Origin: Pseudomonadota bacterium
GTDB taxonomy: Bacteria; Pseudomonadota; Alphaproteobacteria; Rhizobiales; Hyphomicrobiaceae
Direction of reading: 5' to 3'
Length of the DNA stretch: 9,501 nt
Assembly (NCBI GenBank): GCA_023390485.1
Contig: JAEWCT010000379.1
Location: forward strand, 1 to 9,501
A program made the position numbers and the translations under genes. Below, piece by piece: positions 6,551 through 9,501 of this stretch; the first letter of the stretch is position 1; each line of letters opens with the position of its first letter. The notes below the pieces were generated by a model. The model had not been told where the DNA came from, did no database searches, and saw only the letters and a program-made list of their open reading frames with translations.

Positions 6551-6576
6551 AACGGCGTCGCGCTCGCGCCGGTTCC
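6551..6576 (-). promoter_or_regulatory. EcfG (general stress response) promoter for the 33-aa microprotein
   Basis: On the minus strand GGAAC (6572-6576) and CGTT (6551-6554) are separated by exactly 17 bp, matching the GGAAC-N16/17-CGTT pattern known for alphaproteobacterial EcfG sigma factors. Transcription would start near 6544, just before the Shine-Dalgarno at 6531-6538 and the ATG at 6521. By eye this is the only exact match on either strand of the window. Confidence 0.65.
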
Positions 6577-6595
6577 GGCCTTGGACAAAGGCTGT

Positions 6596-6604
6596 TGTGG
6601 ATAA
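6596..6604 (-). promoter_or_regulatory. Perfect DnaA-box consensus (TTATCCACA)
   Basis: TTATCCACA on the minus strand, 20 bp upstream of the EcfG -35. It stands alone with no AT-rich unwinding region or further boxes, so it is not an origin. It could be a DnaA-responsive regulatory site, but a single 9-mer can occur by chance. Confidence 0.3.
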
Positions 6605-6635
6605 GCGTTTGCAGCACCATTCAACCGGCCGCTGC

Positions 6636-6676
6636 GATAGAAAAGGCGTGTAAAGACGATTTTCCTCGCACGCCTT
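6636..6676 (-). terminator. Putative intrinsic terminator after egtD
   Basis: Reading the minus strand, AAGGCGTG (6669-6676) pairs perfectly with CACGCCTT (6643-6650) and is followed by TTCTATC, giving a CTTTTC tail. The hairpin begins 9 bp after the egtD stop, the right place to end the egtBD transcript. The loop is long (18 nt), though CGA/TCG inside it can pair to shorten it. Confidence 0.55.
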
Positions 6677-6685
6677 GTATCGACT

Positions 6686-7651
6686 TCAGATCAGCTCGTG
6701 AACGCTGAATTGCTCGTTAGAATCGGTCAGCACACGACTGGATTTCCAGCCGGCCCTTTCGGCAAGCGCGCGAAACTCCGATACTGTGTACTTATAGGAG
6801 TTTTCGGTGTGGATGCTTTCGCCATTGGCGAAATGAAAGCGCCGGCCGCACACCATGACATCCTGCGCGCGATCGCTGACGAGGTGCATTTCGATGCGTC
6901 CGGAGCGCGGATCGTAGATCGCCTTATGATGAAAGGCCGTCAGGTCAAACGTGCCGGCGAGTTCCCGATTGATGCGAACCAGAAGATTCAAATTGAAGGC
7001 GGCCGTGATGCCCGCCGCATCATTATAAGCTCGAACGAGAACGCGCGCGTCCTTTTTCAGATCGACGCCGATGATCAACCGGCCGCGCTCTCCCAGGACC
7101 TTTCTAAACTTCGAAAGCAAAGCAGCGGCGTCGTTCGGCGCAAGGTTGCCGATTGTCGAGCCCGGAAAAAAGCCCGTTCGGCGAGAGCCTGAAAATTCAT
7201 GCGGAAGCCTTGTCAGATTTGAAAAGTCTGCGACGAGCGGCCTGATCTCGAGCTCGGGGTATCTCTCTTCCAGGCGCGAAACTGCTTCAGCCAACGCCGC
7301 CTCAGAAACATCTATGGGAACGTACATAACGCGATTGGCGATACGGTCGAGCAGGATCTCGGTCTTCCGGCTCGAGCCGGATCCGAATTCCACGAGAACA
7401 TCGCCGCTCGAAAAGCCCTTCACGATCTCCGCAGCACGTGCATTGAGGATCTCGATCTCGGTCCGCGTCGGATAATACTCCGGGAGCTGCGTGATTTCCT
7501 CAAACAAGCAGCTGCCGCGCGCGTCGTAGAAAAAGCGGCACGGCAGTGCTTTCTGTGCGCGCGACAATCCTTCAATGACACTCAGCGAAAAATCGCCGGC
7601 CACTGCCGTTACGCTTGCCGGTAATCTTTCGAGCGTTGGAACGTGACGCAT
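6686..7651 (-). CDS. egtD: L-histidine N-alpha-methyltransferase EgtD (ergothioneine biosynthesis)
   Basis: A 321-residue SAM-dependent enzyme that trimethylates L-histidine to hercynine, the first committed step to ergothioneine. The SAM-binding loop is E-F-G-S-G-S-S-R-K-T at 88-97, followed by the acidic residue in P-I-D-V-S (112-116) and by A-D-F at 141-143. Residues matching the histidine-binding set known from the mycobacterial enzyme are visible: tyrosine in P-E-Y-Y-P-T-R-T (57-64), N169 in T-I-G-N-L, Y209 in V-R-A-Y-N-D, and E283 and S285 in H-T-E-N-S-Y-K. Length equals the family norm. ATG at 7649-7651 was chosen over an upstream extension to 7867 because it shares a base with the egtB stop in TGATG, implying translational coupling, and because the extension is antisense-like arginine-rich sequence inside egtB. 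Confidence 0.95.
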   Translation of the reverse strand: MRHVPTLERLPASVTAVAGDFSLSVIEGLSRAQKALPCRFFYDARGSCLFEEITQLPEYYPTRTEIEILNARAAEIVKGFSSGDVLVEFGSGSSRKTEILLDRIANRVMYVPIDVSEAALAEAVSRLEERYPELEIRPLVADFSNLTRLPHEFSGSRRTGFFPGSTIGNLAPNDAAALLSKFRKVLGERGRLIIGVDLKKDARVLVRAYNDAAGITAAFNLNLLVRINRELAGTFDLTAFHHKAIYDPRSGRIEMHLVSDRAQDVMVCGRRFHFANGESIHTENSYKYTVSEFRALAERAGWKSSRVLTDSNEQFSVHELI

Positions 7652-8988
7652 CACTCGGCCTCCGCCGCGAGGCGCAAGCCGAAGAACTGCCAGCGCTGGT
7701 GGGGATAAAAGAAATTCCGGTAAGTCGCGCGGGAATGTCCGGGGGGCGTGACGCACGAGGAGCCGCGCAGCACGTGTTGCCCGACCATGAATTTCCCGTT
7801 GTATTCGCCGATCGCGCCAGCGGGCGGCCGATAGCCCGGATAGGGAAGATATGCGCTCGCAGTCCACTGCCAGACCTGTCCGAAATGCTGTTTCGGGCCT
7901 TTGAGTGTCGACGTTTCGCTTCGTTGCGGCCGCAGTACGCCGGACAATTTCTCCGCTTCGGCGCTATGAGAGCGCGCTGATGCTTCCCATTCGAATTCGG
8001 TCGGCAAACGCTTGCCGGCCCATCGCGCGAATGCATCGGCTTCATAATAGGAGATATGCGTCACCGGTTCGGCTGGGGCGACAGGCAACAGGCCTTGAAG
8101 TGACATCTGCGACCAGCCGCCGTCCGACCTCTCCCAATACAGCGGAGATTCCCAGCCCTCGCGATTGACGGTCGACCAGCCGTCCGCAAGCCAAAGCGCC
8201 GGCGTGCTGTAACCACCATCCTCCATGAAGGCGAGCCATTCGGAGTTCGTTACGAGCCTGTTCGCGAGCTTGAACGGGTGGACGAGGACATCATGCGCCG
8301 GCCGCTCGTTGTCCCAGCAATAGCCTTCGGCCGTATGGCCTATTCCAACAATGCCGCCCGGATATTCCGTCCATGTCAGCGGCTCAGGTTCGGCGAGATC
8401 GATGGCGAACGGCTTTGCATGATAGGCGGGGCGCAATGGATTTGCCGCAAAGAGCGCGAGGATATCCGTCAACAACAGCTCTTGATGCTGCTGCTCGTGA
8501 TTGATTCCGATTTCAATCAGCTGTTCAATTTCGCCATTACTCTCGTCGCTCGAGAGGAGCCGCTGAAGGGCTTCATCGACGTAGCTACGGTAGGCGAAAA
8601 CGCGCTCCGACCCCGGCCGCGTCAACAGGCCTCGCTTCGGGCGCGGATGCCGCGGCCCCAGGCTTTCGTAATAGGAGTTGAAGCAATAATTGAAAGCCTC
8701 GTCGAAAACCCGATAGCCAGCAAGATGCGGCCTTAGAACGAAGTTTTCGAAGAACCAGGTTACGTGCGCGAGGTGCCACTTGGTAGGGCTGGCATCATCG
8801 GAGGCTTGCACGACCATGTCTTCGGCGGAGAGCGGCTCTGCCAAAACGAGAGAATGCCGCCGCGTCTCGAACAGGCGGGCAGCAAGCGCGTCACGGCCGT
8901 TTGAAAGCGCCTCTTCTCCAGACTGCGGGGGAGAGGCGATGTTTTCGGTTGGGGGCGCCGTGTCGGCCGCAGGATGTTCCAAACGCAC
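7651..8988 (-). CDS. egtB: Ergothioneine sulfoxide synthase EgtB (non-heme iron, DinB + FGE-sulfatase domains)
   Basis: A 445-residue iron(II)- and O2-dependent enzyme that joins a thiol donor (cysteine or gamma-glutamylcysteine) to hercynine as a sulfoxide. An N-terminal DinB-like four-helix domain (about 35-190) carries the three iron-binding histidines: H75 in W-H-L-A-H-V and H164/H168 in N-H-E-Q-Q-H-Q-E. A formylglycine-generating-enzyme-like domain (about 205-443) ends with the family pattern R-G-S-S-C-V-T-P-P-G-H-S-R-A-T-Y-R-N-F-F and W-Q-F-F-G-L-R-L. I cannot decide the thiol donor from sequence; no egtA or egtC, needed for the gamma-glutamylcysteine route, is visible. The start is GTG at 8986-8988, with AGAG directly against it; the TTG two codons downstream has better spacing from AGAGAG. 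The first 30 residues are poorly conserved linker. The stop overlaps the egtD start. Confidence 0.95.
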   Translation of the reverse strand: MRLEHPAADTAPPTENIASPPQSGEEALSNGRDALAARLFETRRHSLVLAEPLSAEDMVVQASDDASPTKWHLAHVTWFFENFVLRPHLAGYRVFDEAFNYCFNSYYESLGPRHPRPKRGLLTRPGSERVFAYRSYVDEALQRLLSSDESNGEIEQLIEIGINHEQQHQELLLTDILALFAANPLRPAYHAKPFAIDLAEPEPLTWTEYPGGIVGIGHTAEGYCWDNERPAHDVLVHPFKLANRLVTNSEWLAFMEDGGYSTPALWLADGWSTVNREGWESPLYWERSDGGWSQMSLQGLLPVAPAEPVTHISYYEADAFARWAGKRLPTEFEWEASARSHSAEAEKLSGVLRPQRSETSTLKGPKQHFGQVWQWTASAYLPYPGYRPPAGAIGEYNGKFMVGQHVLRGSSCVTPPGHSRATYRNFFYPHQRWQFFGLRLAAEAE

Positions 8989-9004
8989 TCTCTGGATTTT
9001 TCGC

Positions 9005-9020
9005 CCGCGCAGCCGCGCAG
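9005..9020. repeat. Tandem 8-bp repeat CCGCGCAG x2
   Basis: Two perfect adjacent copies (9005-9012 and 9013-9020) lie in the leader between egtB and the inverted repeats upstream. It is short and possibly chance. Confidence 0.4.
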
Positions 9021-9026
9021 ATCACC

Positions 9027-9067
9027 GGAACCAAACCATCAAACACCATACCATCCGGTATGGTTCC
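9027..9067 (-). promoter_or_regulatory. Competing inverted repeats in the egtB leader/promoter
   Basis: ACCATACC (9045-9052) and GGTATGGT (9057-9064) form a perfect 8-bp hairpin with a 4-nt loop. GGAACCA (9027-9033) and TGGTTCC (9061-9067) form a second stem, extended after one mismatch by ACC/GGT to 10 of 11 pairs. Both stems use the arm around 9057-9067, so they exclude each other. The element sits between the VOC gene's stop and egtB, and could be a terminator-like, attenuator or protein-binding site. No T-run follows either stem. Confidence 0.4.
9042..9067 (-). promoter_or_regulatory. Near-consensus EcfG promoter candidate for egtBD
   Basis: On the minus strand GGAAC (9063-9067) and TGTT (9042-9045) are 17 bp apart, one base short of the GGAAC-N16/17-CGTT pattern. 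Transcription would start near 9035, about 47 nt before the egtB GTG. It coincides with the inverted repeats above, so only one interpretation, or both, may hold. A stress-induced antioxidant operon would make biological sense. Confidence 0.3.
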
Positions 9068-9099
9068 CTGGCCAGCTGTCATAGCGAACGCAATTGGCA

Positions 9100-9501
9100 T
9101 CAGGCCTTTGCGTGGCCCTTACTCTGATGTTTGGCTTCGGCTTTTTCGTGCTTTTCGCCGTATTTCATGCCCTCGAGCTTGATGCCGTCAGGATCCAGAA
9201 AGAAAACTGCATAGTAATCGTCATAATATTCGCCGGCTGGATCCACGATCTCTATGCTGTGCTTTTTCAAGTAGTCTTGCAGATCATCGACGTCCTTTCG
9301 GTTGCGCAGCTGAAGTGCATAATGGTGGAGCCCAACATCGCCGGTTCGGTGCTTATGCTGCCTCCCGTCCGCATCTGCCTGACTAATCCAATACCGGGTC
9401 TTACCGTTGGTCCAACCGATCGAGTCCTCGTACTCGTCCAACCCCTCGAAACCCAGAAAATCGAAAAGACCGCCGTAGAAGGCTTTCGATTTCGGAAAAT
9501 A
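9100..9501 (-). CDS. VOC-family (glyoxalase/bleomycin-resistance fold) protein, 5' end outside the window
   Basis: The frame is open to the window edge: the visible 133 residues begin with Y-F-P-K-S-K-A-F-Y-G-G-L-F-D-F-L-G-F, which is the usual first helix of a VOC module, so only the first strand is missing. An in-frame TTG at 9439-9441 is internal and not the true start. The second half shows G-L-H-H-Y-A-L-Q-L and later F-F-L-D-P-D-G-I-K-L-E-G-M, the strand pair that carries the histidine and glutamate metal ligands in this superfamily. A lysine/histidine/alanine-rich tail follows the fold (about the last 20 residues: K-Y-G-E-K-H-E-K through G-H-A-K-A). VOC proteins include lyases, dioxygenases and drug-binding proteins; the substrate cannot be told. 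It precedes egtB in the same direction by 111 bp. Confidence 0.85.
   Translation of the reverse strand, partial: YFPKSKAFYGGLFDFLGFEGLDEYEDSIGWTNGKTRYWISQADADGRQHKHRTGDVGLHHYALQLRNRKDVDDLQDYLKKHSIEIVDPAGEYYDDYYAVFFLDPDGIKLEGMKYGEKHEKAEAKHQSKGHAKA

Noticed and set aside
1..9501. Search for CRISPR arrays, tRNA/rRNA, insertion-sequence ends and transposases
   Set aside because: None seen by eye: no regularly spaced repeats, cloverleaf genes or transposase motifs.

Overview
The window reads like a chromosomal stretch of an alphaproteobacterium, probably in the order Hyphomicrobiales. This is inferred from moderately high GC, GTG/TTG starts, the gene families present, and one exact match to the alphaproteobacterial general-stress sigma factor (EcfG) promoter pattern. 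I see no IS element, CRISPR array, rRNA or tRNA, so this looks like ordinary chromosome with a small-gene-rich middle.

Layout. Positions 1-896 (+) hold the C-terminal part of a PepSY-associated membrane protein cut by the window edge. A 330-bp non-coding stretch with three inverted repeats leads to a GntR/FCD regulator (1228-1965, +). The third repeat is a textbook FadR-type operator lying on the regulator's own -10. A hairpin plus T-run separates this gene from the convergent tex gene (1999-4299, -; transcription accessory protein with an S1 domain, TTG start).

The middle (4300-6690) is a patchwork of small genes. On the minus strand are a 54-aa two-helix membrane protein, a cupin that is the second half of an oxalate-decarboxylase-type bicupin, and a single-domain response regulator with an irregular start. 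On the plus strand are two unknown small proteins (89 and 91 aa) whose stop and start overlap as GTGA. Their 3' end overlaps, tail to tail, a 33-aa single-helix membrane microprotein that has its own EcfG-type promoter and Shine-Dalgarno.

The right part (6643-9501, all minus) holds the ergothioneine genes egtB and egtD, coupled by a TGATG junction and followed by a hairpin plus T-rich tail. Upstream lie 111 bp with competing inverted repeats and a near-consensus EcfG promoter, then the 3' part of a VOC/glyoxalase-fold gene cut by the window edge. EgtD trimethylates histidine and EgtB attaches the sulfur; together they make the sulfoxide precursor of the antioxidant ergothioneine. No sulfoxide lyase or egtA/egtC is in the window.

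The points most worth a second look are the stress-promoter-driven microprotein, the regulator's operator, the possible stress promoter with exclusive hairpins before egtB, and the response regulator whose best ribosome-binding site faces an ATA codon.
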